A DNA stretch of 64,000 nucleotides from Undibacter mobilis (lineage in GTDB: Bacteria; Pseudomonadota; Alphaproteobacteria; Rhizobiales; Xanthobacteraceae). The translations under genes and the position numbers were made by a program. This document shows, in pieces, positions 37,538 to 51,794 of this stretch (position 1 is its first letter; each line of letters starts with the position of its first letter). The stretch spans positions 978,501 to 1,042,500 of the forward strand of contig NZ_QRGO01000001.1 in assembly GCF_003367195.1 (NCBI RefSeq). The letters run 5' to 3'. The notes under the pieces were generated by a model. It saw only the letters and a list, made by a program, of their open reading frames with translations, searched no databases and had not been told where the DNA came from.

Positions 37538-39148
37538 ATGGCTGTCAGCGCCAATAGGCTCGAACTGTTGCAAATCGCCGATGCGGTAGCCCGCGAAAAG
37601 TCGATCGACCGCAGCATCGTCATCGCGGCGATGGAAGACGCGTTTTCGAAAGCCGCGCGCTCGCGTTACGGCGCCGAAACCGACGTCCATGCCGAGATCG
37701 ACCCGAAGACCGGCGAACTCAAACTGACCCGCCACATGTTGGTGGTCGAAAAGGTCGAGAACTCGTCGACCCAGATCATGCTCGAGGATGCGCGCAAGCG
37801 TCACCCCGCCGCGCAGGTTGGCGACACCATCGCCGATCCGTTGCCGCCGCTCGAATACGGCCGCATCGCCGCACAGTCAGCCAAGCAGGTACTCGTGCAG
37901 AAGGTGCGCGAAGCCGAGCGCGACCGTCAGTACGCCGAATACAAGGATCGCATCGGCGAAATCGTCAACGGCGTCGTCAAGCGCGTCGAATACGGCAACG
38001 TGGTGGTCGATCTCGGCCGCGGCGAAGCCATCGTGCGCCGCGACGAACTCCTGCCGCGCGAAGTGTTCCGCAACGGCGATCGCATCCGCGCCTATATCTA
38101 CGACGCGCGCCGCGAACCGCGCGGCCCGCAGATTTTCCTGTCGCGCACGCATCCGCAGTTCACCGCCAAGCTGTTCGCCCAGGAAGTGCCGGAAATCTAT
38201 GACGGCATCGTCGAGGTTCGCGCCGTGGCCCGCGACCCCGGCTCGCGCGCCAAAATCGCCGTGATTTCGCGCGATTCCAGCGTCGATCCGGTCGGCGCCT
38301 GCGTCGGTATGCGCGGCTCGCGCGTGCAGGCCGTGGTGAACGAGCTGCAGGGCGAGAAGATCGACATCATCCCGTGGTCGCCGGATATCGCGACCTTTGT
38401 CGTCAACGCGCTGGCGCCGGCCGAAGTCGCCAAGGTCGTGCTCGACGAAGACAAGGAACGCATTGAAGTCGTGGTGCCGGATGCGCAGCTCTCGCTCGCC
38501 ATCGGCCGCCGCGGCCAGAACGTGCGTCTGGCTTCGCAGCTCACCGGCTGGGATATCGACATTCTGACCGAGCAGGAAGAATCCGAACGCCGCACCGCCG
38601 AGTTCGAAAGCCGCACCAAGACCTTTGTCGAAGCGCTCGATCTCGACGAAGTCGTCGGTCAACTGCTGGCGTCGGAAGGTTTCTCCTCGATCGAAGAACT
38701 GGCGCTGGTCGACGAAAAGGAAATCGCCGGCATCGAAGGCTTCGACGAAGACACCGCGCGCGAACTGCAGAGCCGCGCCCGCGAATACATCGCGCGGCAG
38801 GAGAACGAACTCGACGACAAGCGCAAGGAACTCGGCGTTGCCGATGAACTGCGCGATGTCGAGGGCATCACCACCGCGATGATGGTCAAGCTCGGCGAGA
38901 ACGGCGTGAAAACCGTCGAGGATCTCGCCGGCTGCGCCGCCGACGATCTGGTGGGCTGGACCGAGCGCAAGGACGGCGAGACCAAGCACGAGCCGGGCTA
39001 TTTCGACGGTCTCAACGTTGCCCGCGAAGAGGCCGAGGCCATCGTCATGCAGGCGCGTCTCAAGGCTGGCTGGATCACCGAGGCCGAACTCGCGGCGCAG
39101 GCTGCGCCGGCCGAGGCCGAAGCCGAAGCCGAAGGCGAACCGGCCTAA
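37538..39148 (+). CDS. nusA: Transcription termination/antitermination protein NusA
   Basis: 536 residues. The order is an N-terminal RNA-polymerase-binding domain, an S1 domain (about 135-200), two KH domains ([34 protein letters not shown]) and C-terminal helix-hairpin-helix-like acidic repeats (about 365-510). It controls pausing, termination and antitermination. The tail is rich in Ala-Glu. Second gene in the operon with a purine-rich ribosome-binding site (GAGAAGGAGA). Confidence 0.97.
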   Translation: MAVSANRLELLQIADAVAREKSIDRSIVIAAMEDAFSKAARSRYGAETDVHAEIDPKTGELKLTRHMLVVEKVENSSTQIMLEDARKRHPAAQVGDTIADPLPPLEYGRIAAQSAKQVLVQKVREAERDRQYAEYKDRIGEIVNGVVKRVEYGNVVVDLGRGEAIVRRDELLPREVFRNGDRIRAYIYDARREPRGPQIFLSRTHPQFTAKLFAQEVPEIYDGIVEVRAVARDPGSRAKIAVISRDSSVDPVGACVGMRGSRVQAVVNELQGEKIDIIPWSPDIATFVVNALAPAEVAKVVLDEDKERIEVVVPDAQLSLAIGRRGQNVRLASQLTGWDIDILTEQEESERRTAEFESRTKTFVEALDLDEVVGQLLASEGFSSIEELALVDEKEIAGIEGFDEDTARELQSRAREYIARQENELDDKRKELGVADELRDVEGITTAMMVKLGENGVKTVEDLAGCAADDLVGWTERKDGETKHEPGYFDGLNVAREEAEAIVMQARLKAGWITEAELAAQAAPAEAEAEAEGEPA

Positions 39149-39169
39149 AGGGGAGAACCGGCCCAACCC

Positions 39170-39850
39170 ATGCTCGCCATCGCGCAGACCGAAACAGACG
39201 ATCTCGACCGCGGCGCGACCTCCGTCGCCGCGGGCGGTGAGCGTTTCTGCGCGCTGACGCGGGAGGTGAAGCCGGTGGCGGAACTGATGCGCTTCGTGGT
39301 GGGGCCGGCCGGCGAGGCTGTGCCCGACCTGAAGCGCAAATTGCCGGGCCGCGGTCTTTGGATCACGGCGACCCGCGAGGCGATCGAGGACGCGGTCAAA
39401 CGCAACGTCTTTGCCCGCAGTTTCAAGCGCGAGATGAAGGTGTCGCGGGAGCTGGCCGCCGAGGTCGAGCGTCTGCTGGCGAAATCCGCGCTGGATGCGT
39501 TATCGATAGCCGGCAAGGCGGGGAACGTCGTGGCCGGCTTTGCCAAGGTCCAGTCGGTCATGACCGAAGGGCATGTTTTGGGCTTGATCCACGCCGCGGA
39601 AGCCGCCCCCGACGGCAAACGCAAACTGAATTCCGCCTTGCAGCGCAATAATCAGTCCCAAAACAGGGAAATTCCGCTGATCGAGACCTTTCCGGGCGCG
39701 GATTTGGATTTGGCATTGAACCGCCCAAATGTGGTACATGCTGCCGTGCTTGCCGGGCCCGCGAGCGAGACTTTTCTCGCCCGTGTCGCACGCTTAATGC
39801 GGTATCGGTCTGGAAATTCGCCCGATTCAATTAGCGCGGCCGCGCCCTGA
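39170..39850 (+). CDS. YlxR/DUF448 RNA-binding protein with L7Ae-like domain
   Basis: 226 residues. The N-terminal YlxR part (about 25-100) includes RFCALTREVKPVAELMRFV and KLPGRGLWITATREA. The middle (about 110-150) resembles a ribosomal L7Ae-like fold (AGKAGNVVAGFAKVQSVM). The C-terminal third is not recognised. It sits between nusA and infB as in most bacteria. It begins 21 bases after the nusA stop. Confidence 0.88.
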   Translation: MLAIAQTETDDLDRGATSVAAGGERFCALTREVKPVAELMRFVVGPAGEAVPDLKRKLPGRGLWITATREAIEDAVKRNVFARSFKREMKVSRELAAEVERLLAKSALDALSIAGKAGNVVAGFAKVQSVMTEGHVLGLIHAAEAAPDGKRKLNSALQRNNQSQNREIPLIETFPGADLDLALNRPNVVHAAVLAGPASETFLARVARLMRYRSGNSPDSISAAAP

Positions 39851-39919
39851 AGGCGCCCGTGAATGCAATGCGTCCGAACTGAATGCGCCCTCCGGGGCAA
39901 TAGGAAGAAGCAGTACTGA

Positions 39920-42463
39920 ATGAGCGACACTAAGAACCCTGGCGAAAAGAAACTGACATTGACGCTGAAACCGCGCACGGAAACGGGCGTGGTGCGCCAG
40001 AGTTTCAGCCACGGCCGCAGCAAGTCTGTCGTCGTCGAGAAGATCAAGCGCCGCACCGTCGGCGGACCGGCCGAAGCCAAGGCCGAGCCGGCCCCCGTCG
40101 AAGCGCCGAAGAAGGCTGCCGCGCCAGCGCCGAAAGCGCCGCCCGCTCCGGAGGCGCCGAAGTCCGGCGTCGTGCTGCGCACTCTGACCGAAGAGGAAAT
40201 GGCCGCGCGTGCTCACGCGCTCGCCGACTCGCGCGTCCGCGAAGCTGAAGAGCGCAAGCTGGCGGAAGAAGACGCCAAGCGCCGCGCCTCGCGTGAATAC
40301 ATCGAGAAGGCCGAGCGCGACGCCGCCGAAACGCGCAAGCGCGAAGAAGAAGCTCGCCACAAGGCTGAGGAAGAGCAGAAGCGCAAGGCCGGTGAAGTCG
40401 CCAAGAAACGTCTCGGCGATGACGAGAAGAAGCCGGCTCCGGGCGTCCGTCCAAAGCTCGAAGCCGAAGCCGATGAAGAAGCGCCGCGCACCTCGCGTCG
40501 TCCGGGCGCCGGTGCTGGCGCCGGACGTCCTGCCGCTGCACGTCCTGCTGCGCCGCGGGCCGCGCCGCCGAAGGAGCGCGGCCGCCTGACCTTGGTCACC
40601 GCCCTGCGCGCCGACGAAGTCCGTGAGCGGTCGGTGGCGTCGTTCCGCCGCCGTACCCAGCGCATGAAGGGTCATGCCGCCAACGAGCCGAAGGAAAAGC
40701 TCACGCGCGACGTGACGATCCCGGATGCCATCACCATCCAGGAACTCGCCAACCGCATGGCCGAGCGCGCGGTGGACGTTATCCGCCTGCTGATGAAGCA
40801 GGGCCAGATGGCGACCATCAATGACGTCATCGACGCCGACACGGCGCAGCTGATCGCCGAGGAAATGGGTCACACGGCCCGTCGCGTCTCCGAATCTGAC
40901 GTCGAAGAAGGCCTGTTCGATACGGCCGACGATGAAGGTGCGCTCGAGCCGCGCGCGCCGGTCGTTACCGTCATGGGTCACGTCGATCACGGCAAGACGT
41001 CGCTGCTCGACGCCATCCGCCAGGCTGACGTCGTCTCCGGCGAAGCCGGCGGCATCACGCAGCATATCGGCGCCTATCAGGTCACCTCACCATCGGGCTC
41101 CAAGGTCACCTTCATCGATACGCCCGGCCACGCCGCCTTCACGGCGATGCGCGCCCGCGGCGCCAAGGTTACCGACATTGTCGTGCTGGTCGTTGCGGCC
41201 GATGACGGCGTCATGCCGCAGACGGTTGAAGCCATCTCGCATGCCAAGGCGGCGAAGGTTCCGATCATCGTTGCCATCAACAAGATCGACAAGCCGAGCG
41301 CGACGCCGGATCGCGTGCGCACCGAACTGTTGCAACATGAAATCCAGGTCGAGTCGCTCGGCGGCGATGTGGTGGACGTGGAAGTGTCCGCCACCAAGAA
41401 AACCAATATCGACAAGCTGCTCGAGATGATCGGCCTGCAGGCCGAAATCCTCGATCTGAAGGCCGATCCGCATCGCCCGGCCGAAGGCACCGTGATTGAA
41501 GCCAAGCTCGATCGTGGCCGCGGTCCGGTTGCGACCGTGCTCGTGCAGCGCGGCACACTTAAGGTCGGCGACCTCGTCGTTGCCGGTGCCGAATGGGGTC
41601 GCGTACGCGCCCTCGTTTCTGACACGGGCGCAACCATCGCCAGCGCCGGCCCGTCGACCCCGGTCGAGGTGCTCGGTTTCTCCGGCACACCGGATGCCGG
41701 CGATCGTCTGGCCGTGGTCGAGAACGAAAGCCGCGCCCGCGAAGTGACCGATTACCGCGTGCGCCAGAAGCGCGAGAAATCCTCCGCGCGCGCTACCGGC
41801 ATGCGCGGTTCGCTCGAGCAGATGATGGCGCAGGCCAAGACTGCGGGCCGCAAGGAATTCCCGCTGGTCGTCAAGGCCGACGTGCAGGGTTCGCTCGAAG
41901 CCATCGTCGGTTCGCTCGACAAGCTCGGTACCGATGAAGTCGGCGCGCGCGTGTTGCACTCGGGCGTCGGCGGCATTTCGGAATCGGATGTCACCCTGGC
42001 GGAAGCCTCGGGCGTTCCGATCATCGCGTTCAACGTCCGCGCCAACAAGGAAGCGCGCGAGGCGGCGGAACGCGCCGGCATCGAAATCCGCTACTACAAC
42101 ATCATTTATGACCTCGTCGACGACGTGAAGAAGGCCATGTCGGGCCTGCTGCCGCCGACGATCCGCGAAACCATGCTCGGCAACGCGCAGATCCTCGAGG
42201 TCTTCAAAGTGTCCAAGGTCGGCAACATCGCCGGCTGCAAGGTCACCGATGGCACCGTGGAACGCGGCGCCAATGTGCGCCTGATCCGCGACAACGTCGT
42301 CGTCCACGAGGGCAAGCTGTCGCAGCTCAAGCGCTTCAAGGACGACGTGAAGGAAGTGTCATCCGGCATGGAATGCGGCATGGCCTTCGAGAACTACCAG
42401 GACATGCGCCAAGGCGATGTCATCGAATGCTACCGGGTGGAGCAGGTTGCACGCTCGCTGTAA
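39920..42463 (+). CDS. infB: Translation initiation factor IF-2
   Basis: 847 residues. The N-terminal about 230 residues are low-complexity, charged and Ala/Pro-rich (a long R/K/E helix at about 90-175). The IF2_N domain follows, then the G domain with [19 protein letters not shown] (K359), DTPGHAAF and NKIDKP, then domains II-IV. It places initiator tRNA on the 30S subunit and drives subunit joining. The start ATG has AGGAAGAAG upstream. A repeat element separates it from rbfA. Confidence 0.97.
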   Translation: MSDTKNPGEKKLTLTLKPRTETGVVRQSFSHGRSKSVVVEKIKRRTVGGPAEAKAEPAPVEAPKKAAAPAPKAPPAPEAPKSGVVLRTLTEEEMAARAHALADSRVREAEERKLAEEDAKRRASREYIEKAERDAAETRKREEEARHKAEEEQKRKAGEVAKKRLGDDEKKPAPGVRPKLEAEADEEAPRTSRRPGAGAGAGRPAAARPAAPRAAPPKERGRLTLVTALRADEVRERSVASFRRRTQRMKGHAANEPKEKLTRDVTIPDAITIQELANRMAERAVDVIRLLMKQGQMATINDVIDADTAQLIAEEMGHTARRVSESDVEEGLFDTADDEGALEPRAPVVTVMGHVDHGKTSLLDAIRQADVVSGEAGGITQHIGAYQVTSPSGSKVTFIDTPGHAAFTAMRARGAKVTDIVVLVVAADDGVMPQTVEAISHAKAAKVPIIVAINKIDKPSATPDRVRTELLQHEIQVESLGGDVVDVEVSATKKTNIDKLLEMIGLQAEILDLKADPHRPAEGTVIEAKLDRGRGPVATVLVQRGTLKVGDLVVAGAEWGRVRALVSDTGATIASAGPSTPVEVLGFSGTPDAGDRLAVVENESRAREVTDYRVRQKREKSSARATGMRGSLEQMMAQAKTAGRKEFPLVVKADVQGSLEAIVGSLDKLGTDEVGARVLHSGVGGISESDVTLAEASGVPIIAFNVRANKEAREAAERAGIEIRYYNIIYDLVDDVKKAMSGLLPPTIRETMLGNAQILEVFKVSKVGNIAGCKVTDGTVERGANVRLIRDNVVVHEGKLSQLKRFKDDVKEVSSGMECGMAFENYQDMRQGDVIECYRVEQVARSL

Positions 42464-42512
42464 GTCCAAGTCTTACACGCGCGTATAATCGACCGCCTCA
42501 AACACTAACACC

Positions 42513-42594
42513 GTCATGCCCCGCGAAAGCGGGGCATCCAGTAGCCCCGGTCCTCGCCGTGGTTACTGGATTGTCCGCTTTCGCGGACGATGAC
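42513..42594. repeat. Palindromic intergenic repeat, family C (copy 3)
   Basis: GTCATGCCCCGCGAAAGCGGGGCATCC... to TTGTCCGCTTTCGCGGACGATGAC. The left hairpin is identical to copy 2. It is inside the nus operon between infB and rbfA and ends 13 bases before the rbfA ATG. Confidence 0.85.
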
Positions 42595-42607
42595 CGCGAG
42601 GATTGCT

Positions 42608-43027
42608 ATGTCTCGTCAAAAGAATACTCGGCGCCACGAAACGGCGCCCGCCGGCGGCTCGCAGCGTCAGCTGCGTGTCGGCGAACTCGTCCGCCATGCC
42701 GTCGCCGAGATGCTGACCCGCGGCGATATCCATGACCCGGTGATCGAGGGCCACCTCATCACCGTGCCGGAAGTGCGCATGTCGCCGGATCTGCGACTCG
42801 CCACCGTCTATGTGATGCCGCTCGCCGGCCGCGACGCCGCCGAGGTCGTGGCCGCGCTCGAGCGCAACAAGAAATTCATGCGCGGCGAAGTCGCGCACGC
42901 CGTGAACCTGAAATTCGCGCCCGACCTGCGCTTTCACATCGACGACCGCTTCGCCGAAGCCGAGCGCATCGAGAAGCTGCTGCGCTCGCCGCAAGTCGCG
43001 CGCGATCTGGAAAAGGACGACGAGTGA
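42608..43027 (+). CDS. rbfA: 30S ribosome-binding factor RbfA
   Basis: 139 residues from ATG 42608 with GAGG seven bases upstream. The KH-like fold shows [46 protein letters not shown] and [23 protein letters not shown]. It helps late 30S maturation and cold adaptation. The stop overlaps the GTG start of truB by four bases. Confidence 0.95.
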   Translation: MSRQKNTRRHETAPAGGSQRQLRVGELVRHAVAEMLTRGDIHDPVIEGHLITVPEVRMSPDLRLATVYVMPLAGRDAAEVVAALERNKKFMRGEVAHAVNLKFAPDLRFHIDDRFAEAERIEKLLRSPQVARDLEKDDE

Positions 43028-44064
43028 CCGATACCGTAAACGATCTCGTGGTCGAGAACGCAACGCCAGCGACCGATGGTCCGGCGCCGCGCAAACCCCG
43101 CAGGCAGCAGTTCAAGCGTGACAAGCGCGACGTCCACGGCTGGGTGGTGCTCGACAAGCCGGTCGGCATGACTTCGACCCACGCCGTCAGCATCATGAAG
43201 CGGCTGTTCTCGGCCAAGCGCTGCGGCCATGCCGGCACGCTCGACCCGCTCGCCTCCGGCTGTCTGCCGATCGCGATGGGCGAAGCGACCAAGACGGTCC
43301 CCTTCGTCATGGACAGCCGTAAGCTGTACCGATTTACCGTCCAATGGGGCGAGGAACGCGACACCGACGATTCCGAAGGCCGGGTGACCGAAACCAGCGC
43401 CAGTCGGCCAACGGCCGACCAGATCCGCGCCGCACTGCCCGCCTTTGTCGGCACCGTCCAGCAGGTACCGCCGCGCTATTCAGCCATCAAAATCGAAGGC
43501 GAACGGGCCTATGACCTGGCCCGCGATGGCCAAGAGGTCGAATTACAGGCAAGAACCGTGAATATCGGGCGTCTTGAGCTGATGGAGATTCCCGACGCTG
43601 ACCACGCGGTGTTCGAGGCCGAATGCGGCAAAGGCACCTACGTCCGGTCGCTGGCCCGCGATATTGGCCGGCAGCTCGGCTGCTACGGCCACGTTTCAGC
43701 GCTGCGGCGCTGCTCGGTCGGCGGTTTCACGCCCGAAACCATGATTCTACTGGAAGATTTGGAGGCTCTGTGTCATAGAGCCGCCGCTGGCGAGGCTAGC
43801 CTCGCCGACGCGCTCATGCCCGTCGAGACCGCGCTGGACGACATCCCGGCGCTGGCCGTCAACGGGTCTGATGCGGCAAGGCTCCAGAGGGGCCAAGCCG
43901 TTTTGTTGCGCGGACGGGACGCTCCCAATTTCCGCGGTCCGGTCTACGTCACGGTCTCGGGCCGTTTGCTCGCCCTTGCCGAAGTCGACCGCGGTGAAGT
44001 CGTCCCCAAGCGCGTATTCAACCTCGCCGGCCTGCTGGGCAGAGCCGGTGTCAAGAAAGGATAA
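43024..44064 (+). CDS. truB: tRNA pseudouridine-55 synthase TruB
   Basis: 346 residues starting with GTG in the overlap GTGA with rbfA. The catalytic loop is [12 protein letters not shown] (D74). [20 protein letters not shown] and [14 protein letters not shown] are typical of TruB. It makes pseudouridine 55 in the tRNA T-loop. A C-terminal PUA-like region (about 265-340) follows. The N-terminus is about 35 residues longer than in E. coli. Confidence 0.96.
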   Translation: MTDTVNDLVVENATPATDGPAPRKPRRQQFKRDKRDVHGWVVLDKPVGMTSTHAVSIMKRLFSAKRCGHAGTLDPLASGCLPIAMGEATKTVPFVMDSRKLYRFTVQWGEERDTDDSEGRVTETSASRPTADQIRAALPAFVGTVQQVPPRYSAIKIEGERAYDLARDGQEVELQARTVNIGRLELMEIPDADHAVFEAECGKGTYVRSLARDIGRQLGCYGHVSALRRCSVGGFTPETMILLEDLEALCHRAAAGEASLADALMPVETALDDIPALAVNGSDAARLQRGQAVLLRGRDAPNFRGPVYVTVSGRLLALAEVDRGEVVPKRVFNLAGLLGRAGVKKG

Positions 44065-44067
44065 CCG

Positions 44068-44337
44068 ATGTCGCTGACGACTGCCCGCAAGGCCGAAGTG
44101 ATCAAGGCCAACGCGACCAAAGCGAATGATACCGGCTCGCCGGAAGTACAGGTTGCGATCCTGTCGGAACGCATCACCCAGCTCACCGAGCACTTCAAGA
44201 CGCACTCCAAGGACAACCACTCGCGTCGCGGTCTGCTCAAGATGGTGTCGACGCGCCGTTCGCTGCTCGACTACCTGAAGAAGACCGACGAAAAGCGTTA
44301 CAAGACGCTGATCGAGAAGCTCGGCATCCGCCGCTAA
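44068..44337 (+). CDS. rpsO: 30S ribosomal protein S15
   Basis: 89 residues, the standard length. [34 protein letters not shown] is the S15 hallmark. It binds 16S rRNA helices H20/H22 and forms bridge B4. Three bases after truB. Followed by a strong terminator, so most transcripts probably end before pnp. Confidence 0.98.
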   Translation: MSLTTARKAEVIKANATKANDTGSPEVQVAILSERITQLTEHFKTHSKDNHSRRGLLKMVSTRRSLLDYLKKTDEKRYKTLIEKLGIRR

Positions 44338-44347
44338 ACGAATTCGA

Positions 44348-44379
44348 CGCGCGGGGCTTATCAAGGCCCCGCGCGTTTT
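44348..44379 (+). terminator. Intrinsic terminator after rpsO
   Basis: 10-bp stem CGCGCGGGGC / GCCCCGCGCG (44348-44357, 44366-44375) with loop TTATCAAG, then TTTT. Confidence 0.85.
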
Positions 44380-44672
44380 CGCAATCGGCGGCAGCACATG
44401 CGGCCGGTTGACGACAAAGCGGGCGCCAGTCGCACCCGCTCATTGTGAACGGGCGTTTTGTTGCGTTCGTTTTTGAAAAGTCCAGGAAGCGATGGCGCTT
44501 CGGACAATCCGGGTCGGGACGAATACCCGGCCGCCAAAAGGCAAGGTTCTTGAGGTCATGGCAGGATCGCCAGACGCTGTTGCAGCCGCGCATGGAGCGC
44601 ATCGCAGCAGTTTCTTGCCGTCTTGCACATGGCTTTCGGGAGCCTTTCCGAGAACCATGAGAGAAACAAGCT
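44380..44672 (+). other. pnp upstream region
   Basis: With the rpsO terminator this makes about 335 bases without a convincing gene. A 62-codon frame at 44492-44680 runs across the pnp start and has no support. The stretch should carry the pnp promoter and leader; I see no clear consensus promoter in it. Confidence 0.4.
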
Positions 44673-46823
<2,151 letters not shown>

Positions 46824-46845
46824 ACCTTTCTCTCGTCAGAATGCG

Positions 46846-46874
46846 AAAAGGCGGCCCTGTGGGCCGCCTTTTTT
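46846..46874 (+). terminator. Intrinsic terminator of pnp
   Basis: 12-bp stem AAAAGGCGGCCC / GGGCCGCCTTTT with loop TGT and a T-run. Confidence 0.92.
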
Positions 46875-46910
46875 GTTGCCGTTTCAATGGCTTGATGGAT
46901 TGCGCCATTT

Positions 46911-46926
46911 TGTGACTCCGGTCACA
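46911..46926 (+). promoter_or_regulatory. CRP-type operator 1
   Basis: TGTGACTCCGGTCACA, a perfect palindrome in the outer arms matching TGTGA-N6-TCACA. TAGTTT (46948-46953) begins 37 bases after the site start, which puts the site centre at -41.5 if that is the -10 element (class II activator geometry). The target is the small gene at 47011. Confidence 0.65.
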
Positions 46927-47010
46927 GCCGGCCGTCGGTCATCGGCCTAGTTTTAAAACATCGGGGACGAGACGTTCCCACCGCAACACGAACACAAGAA
47001 GGGAAGGCCA

Positions 47011-47220
47011 ATGAGCGCAAATCTGCCGAAGACTGTTCTGCTCGCGACCGCCACCCTGCTTCTCGCTTTGGCGGCGTTGGTGACCGACATCATCAGCCCC
47101 TATGCCGACGTCGCCGTGACCAAGCCGGCGCAAGTCCAGCAAGTGCCCTCGTCTCTTCGGGTGCCGGTCAGAACCGGCCCCAGCGAAGTTGCCTTCATTA
47201 GCTCTCACCCTGCGAGCTAA
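47011..47220 (+). CDS. Small exported or membrane-anchored protein
   Basis: 69 residues with GAAGGGAAGG upstream of the ATG. A hydrophobic N-terminal segment (VLLATATLLLALAALVTDIIS) is a signal anchor or signal peptide. The rest is polar with PVRTGPSEVAF. No family recognised. It has its own CRP-type operator 85 bases upstream and a strong terminator downstream, so it is a stand-alone regulated gene. Confidence 0.7.
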   Translation: MSANLPKTVLLATATLLLALAALVTDIISPYADVAVTKPAQVQQVPSSLRVPVRTGPSEVAFISSHPAS

Positions 47221-47288
47221 CCCCCGACCGGCCTCGCCCCCCCAAACAACAACCACCGAGGCCGGTGGCTTACCCCAGCCCACCTGAG

Positions 47289-47316
47289 GCGGCCCGCTTG
47301 CGGGCCGCTTTTTTTT
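47289..47316 (+). terminator. Strong intrinsic terminator after the gene at 47011
   Basis: GCGGCCCGC / GCGGGCCGC with a two-base loop, then eight T residues. Confidence 0.92.
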
Positions 47317-47340
47317 GCCCAGAGCCGAAACCGCCGCGGT

Positions 47341-47356
47341 TGTGACTCCGGTCACA
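47341..47356 (+). promoter_or_regulatory. CRP-type operator 2
   Basis: TGTGACTCCGGTCACA, identical in all 16 bases to operator 1. TAGGTT (47378-47383) again begins 37 bases after the site start. The target is the 46-residue gene at 47446. Confidence 0.65.
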
Positions 47357-47445
47357 GCGCGGAACCCCGTCCTTCAATAGGTTGTTAACCATAGACAACG
47401 CCACCGCCGCACTGCGGCTCCGGCCCAACCGGAAGGAAACAGGTC

Positions 47446-47586
47446 ATGAAATCCGCCCTGATCAGCGTCGCCTTCCTGGTGCTGGCCGGTGCTGCTTTTG
47501 CCGCCAACCTCGTTATTCACGCGCCGCAGTTCAACGACGGTATCGATCCGCTTAAGCCGATCGCCGTATTCGTTGCCATCGATTAA
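47446..47586 (+). CDS. 46-residue exported protein
   Basis: Starts MKSALISVAFLVLAGAAFAA with a strong GGAAGGA ribosome-binding site. The first 20 residues are a classic signal peptide (cleavage after AFA). The mature part is only about 26 residues (NLVIHAPQFNDGIDPL...). No family recognised. It lies 90 bases after CRP-type operator 2 and 131 bases before the CRP-type regulator gene. The signal peptide, ribosome-binding site and operator support expression despite its small size. Confidence 0.65.
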   Translation: MKSALISVAFLVLAGAAFAANLVIHAPQFNDGIDPLKPIAVFVAID

Positions 47587-47717
47587 CGGTGCTTTGGCCC
47601 TGCGGCCAACGAACGCCGCGGCCGCACTGTCTCCTTGTCGCTCGCCATCCCGGAACTCTGCTACATTGCCCGGCGGGCGGCACGGCTGTGGCGCCCCGTT
47701 TTGATATGGGGTTTCGC

Positions 47718-48401
47718 ATGGCGGCCGCCGGACCGGCGAAGAACAACCTTCTGTCGGATCTGCCCAAGGACCTGTCATCCGAGCTGATGGCTGGAGCGAC
47801 GACGCGCAAGCTCGACGCCAACGAAGTGCTGTTTTTGGCCGGCGATCCTGGCGACGGGCTTTATCGTGTCGATGAGGGCCTGTTGAAGGTGAGCATTGCC
47901 TCGGCGAGCGGCGCGGAACGCATTCTGGCCATTCTCGGGCCCGGCGCCGTGGTCGGCGATCTCGCCATCATCGACGGCCTGCCGCGTTCGGCGACGGTCA
48001 CGGCGCTGCGCGACTGCAAACTCAGCTTCCTCAGCCGCGCCGCCTTCGACGCCTTCGTCATGAAGGAGCCGCGAACTTATAAATATCTGGTCACCATGTT
48101 GGCCGCGCGGCTGCGCGACACCGACCAGCTTGTCGCCGCGGGAAGCTTCCTGCCGCTGAAGGGGCGCGTCGCCCGTGCGCTGCTCGATCTGGCGCATGCC
48201 TTCGGCAACGAAGTCGCCGGCGGGCGCGTCGTCATCCGCCAGAAGGTGAGCCAGAGCGAGCTTGCCGCGATGGCCGGCATTGCGCGCGAGAATGTCAGCC
48301 GCATCATGAACGACTGGATGCGTGCCAAGACCGTGACGCGGTTGTCGGGTTACTACTGTCTGGAAAAGCCGGCCGCGCTCAAGCGCGAGAGCGAGCTTTG
48401 A
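47718..48401 (+). CDS. Crp/Fnr-family transcriptional regulator (CRP-like)
   Basis: 227 residues from ATG 47718 with ATGGGG upstream; ATG 47706 is an alternative. The cyclic-nucleotide-binding domain has ILGPGAVVGDLAIIDGLPRSATV, where RSA matches the cAMP-contacting Arg-Ser of CRP and Asp replaces the usual Glu of GEL. The C-terminal HTH reads VSQSELAAMAGIARENVSRIM. The R-E-N-V-S-R recognition helix keeps the CRP residues that read TGTGA. It lacks the FNR iron-sulfur cysteines. Identical TGTGA-N6-TCACA boxes lie just upstream in the locus. Its 3' end overlaps oxyR tail to tail by 23 bases. Confidence 0.9.
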   Translation: MAAAGPAKNNLLSDLPKDLSSELMAGATTRKLDANEVLFLAGDPGDGLYRVDEGLLKVSIASASGAERILAILGPGAVVGDLAIIDGLPRSATVTALRDCKLSFLSRAAFDAFVMKEPRTYKYLVTMLAARLRDTDQLVAAGSFLPLKGRVARALLDLAHAFGNEVAGGRVVIRQKVSQSELAAMAGIARENVSRIMNDWMRAKTVTRLSGYYCLEKPAALKRESEL

Positions 48402-49302
48402 CGTCGGCGGCCTGATCGCGCGCATGGGCGGCAATCATGACCTCGCCCAAAGCCTCGAAATCTCTGGCCCGCGGCGATGTTTTGCGCCACGCCAGCCCGA
48501 CCGAGCGACCCGGTTCGGGGTCGCGGAAACGCAGCAGCTTAACGCGCGGGTCCTGCATCTTCGCATCGATCGCGACTTCCGGTACGAGCGTGACGCCGTA
48601 ACCGTTGGCGACCATCTGCATCACGGTTGAGAGCGACGTCGCGCCCAATCCGGCCGGCTGATCGCCGCGCCTTGTGGCGCAAAAGGCGAGCGCCTGGTCG
48701 CGCAGACAATGACCTTCCTCGAGCAGGATCAACCGCCGCTGATCGACATCGCCCACGCCAATGCGCGCGCGTGGCGGCAGCGGGTCGTCCGCCGGCACAG
48801 CGAGCAGAAAGGCGTCGTCGAACAGAGGCAAGGTTTCGACATCGGCGCCTTCGGCGGGCAACGCCAGCATCACGACATCGAGACTGCCGTTCGCCAGTTC
48901 GTCGAGGAGCACGGTGGTCTGAGTTTCGCGCACTTCAAGCCGCAACTGCCGATACTGCCGTTGCAGATGCGGCAGCACCCGCGGCAGGATGTAGGGCGCG
49001 AGCGTCGGAATGATGCCGAGCTTCAAGGGACCGGCGAGTACTTCGCGATGGCGAGCAAAATCGACAAGGTCGCGCGTTGAAGCGAGGATGTGTTCTGCGC
49101 GGCGCGCCACTTCGGCGCCGATTTCGGTAAGGACGATATCGCCGGGACGACGCTCGACCAGCTCGGCGCCGATTTCGCGCTCAAGCTCGCGCACCTGCAT
49201 CGACAGAGCGGGCTGGGTGACGGCGCAATCATCGGCCGCGCGACCGAAATGGCGGTGGCGGGCGAGCGAACTGAGATAACGCAACTGACGCAAGGTGATC
49301 AT
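48379..49302 (-). CDS. oxyR: Hydrogen-peroxide-sensing LysR-type regulator OxyR
   Basis: 307 residues. The LysR winged helix is at about 1-60 (LRQLRYLSSLARHRHFGRAADDCAVTQPALSMQVRELE). The effector domain carries EEGHCLRDQALAFC, giving C199 and C208, the same numbering as the E. coli OxyR redox pair. Divergent from katG, its usual target. A perfect palindrome lies 16 bases upstream of the start. A GGGAAGG ribosome-binding site precedes the ATG. Confidence 0.95.
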   Translation of the reverse strand: MITLRQLRYLSSLARHRHFGRAADDCAVTQPALSMQVRELEREIGAELVERRPGDIVLTEIGAEVARRAEHILASTRDLVDFARHREVLAGPLKLGIIPTLAPYILPRVLPHLQRQYRQLRLEVRETQTTVLLDELANGSLDVVMLALPAEGADVETLPLFDDAFLLAVPADDPLPPRARIGVGDVDQRRLILLEEGHCLRDQALAFCATRRGDQPAGLGATSLSTVMQMVANGYGVTLVPEVAIDAKMQDPRVKLLRFRDPEPGRSVGLAWRKTSPRARDFEALGEVMIAAHARDQAADVKARSRA

Positions 49303-49317
49303 TTGGCCTTCCCGGCC

Positions 49318-49334
49318 GATAAGATATTCTTATC
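49318..49334. promoter_or_regulatory. Palindromic OxyR-type operator between oxyR and katG
   Basis: GATAAGATATTCTTATC, a perfect 17-base inverted repeat with the AT-rich ATA...TAT pattern of LysR/OxyR sites. It lies 16 bases upstream of oxyR and about 150 bases from katG, so it could serve both autoregulation and katG activation. Confidence 0.6.
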
Positions 49335-49381
49335 AGGAGGCGCAATCAATACGATTGGACCTGATTGGAACCTTTCAATAG

Positions 49382-51658
<2,277 letters not shown>

Positions 51659-51680
51659 GGCTCGCGCATTCACAACAACA

Positions 51681-51710
51681 AACGGCCGGAGGAAACTCCG
51701 GCCGTTTTTT
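51681..51710 (+). terminator. Intrinsic terminator of katG
   Basis: 11-bp stem AACGGCCGGAG / CTCCGGCCGTT with a GAAA tetraloop and six T residues. Confidence 0.92.
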
Positions 51711-51794
51711 ATCGCTTCTGAGATTCCTTCGAAGGCCACTTCCGGATTTCGCCGCGCCTCATTCCGGCAACAGAAAAACGCTGGGTGGGCATGC

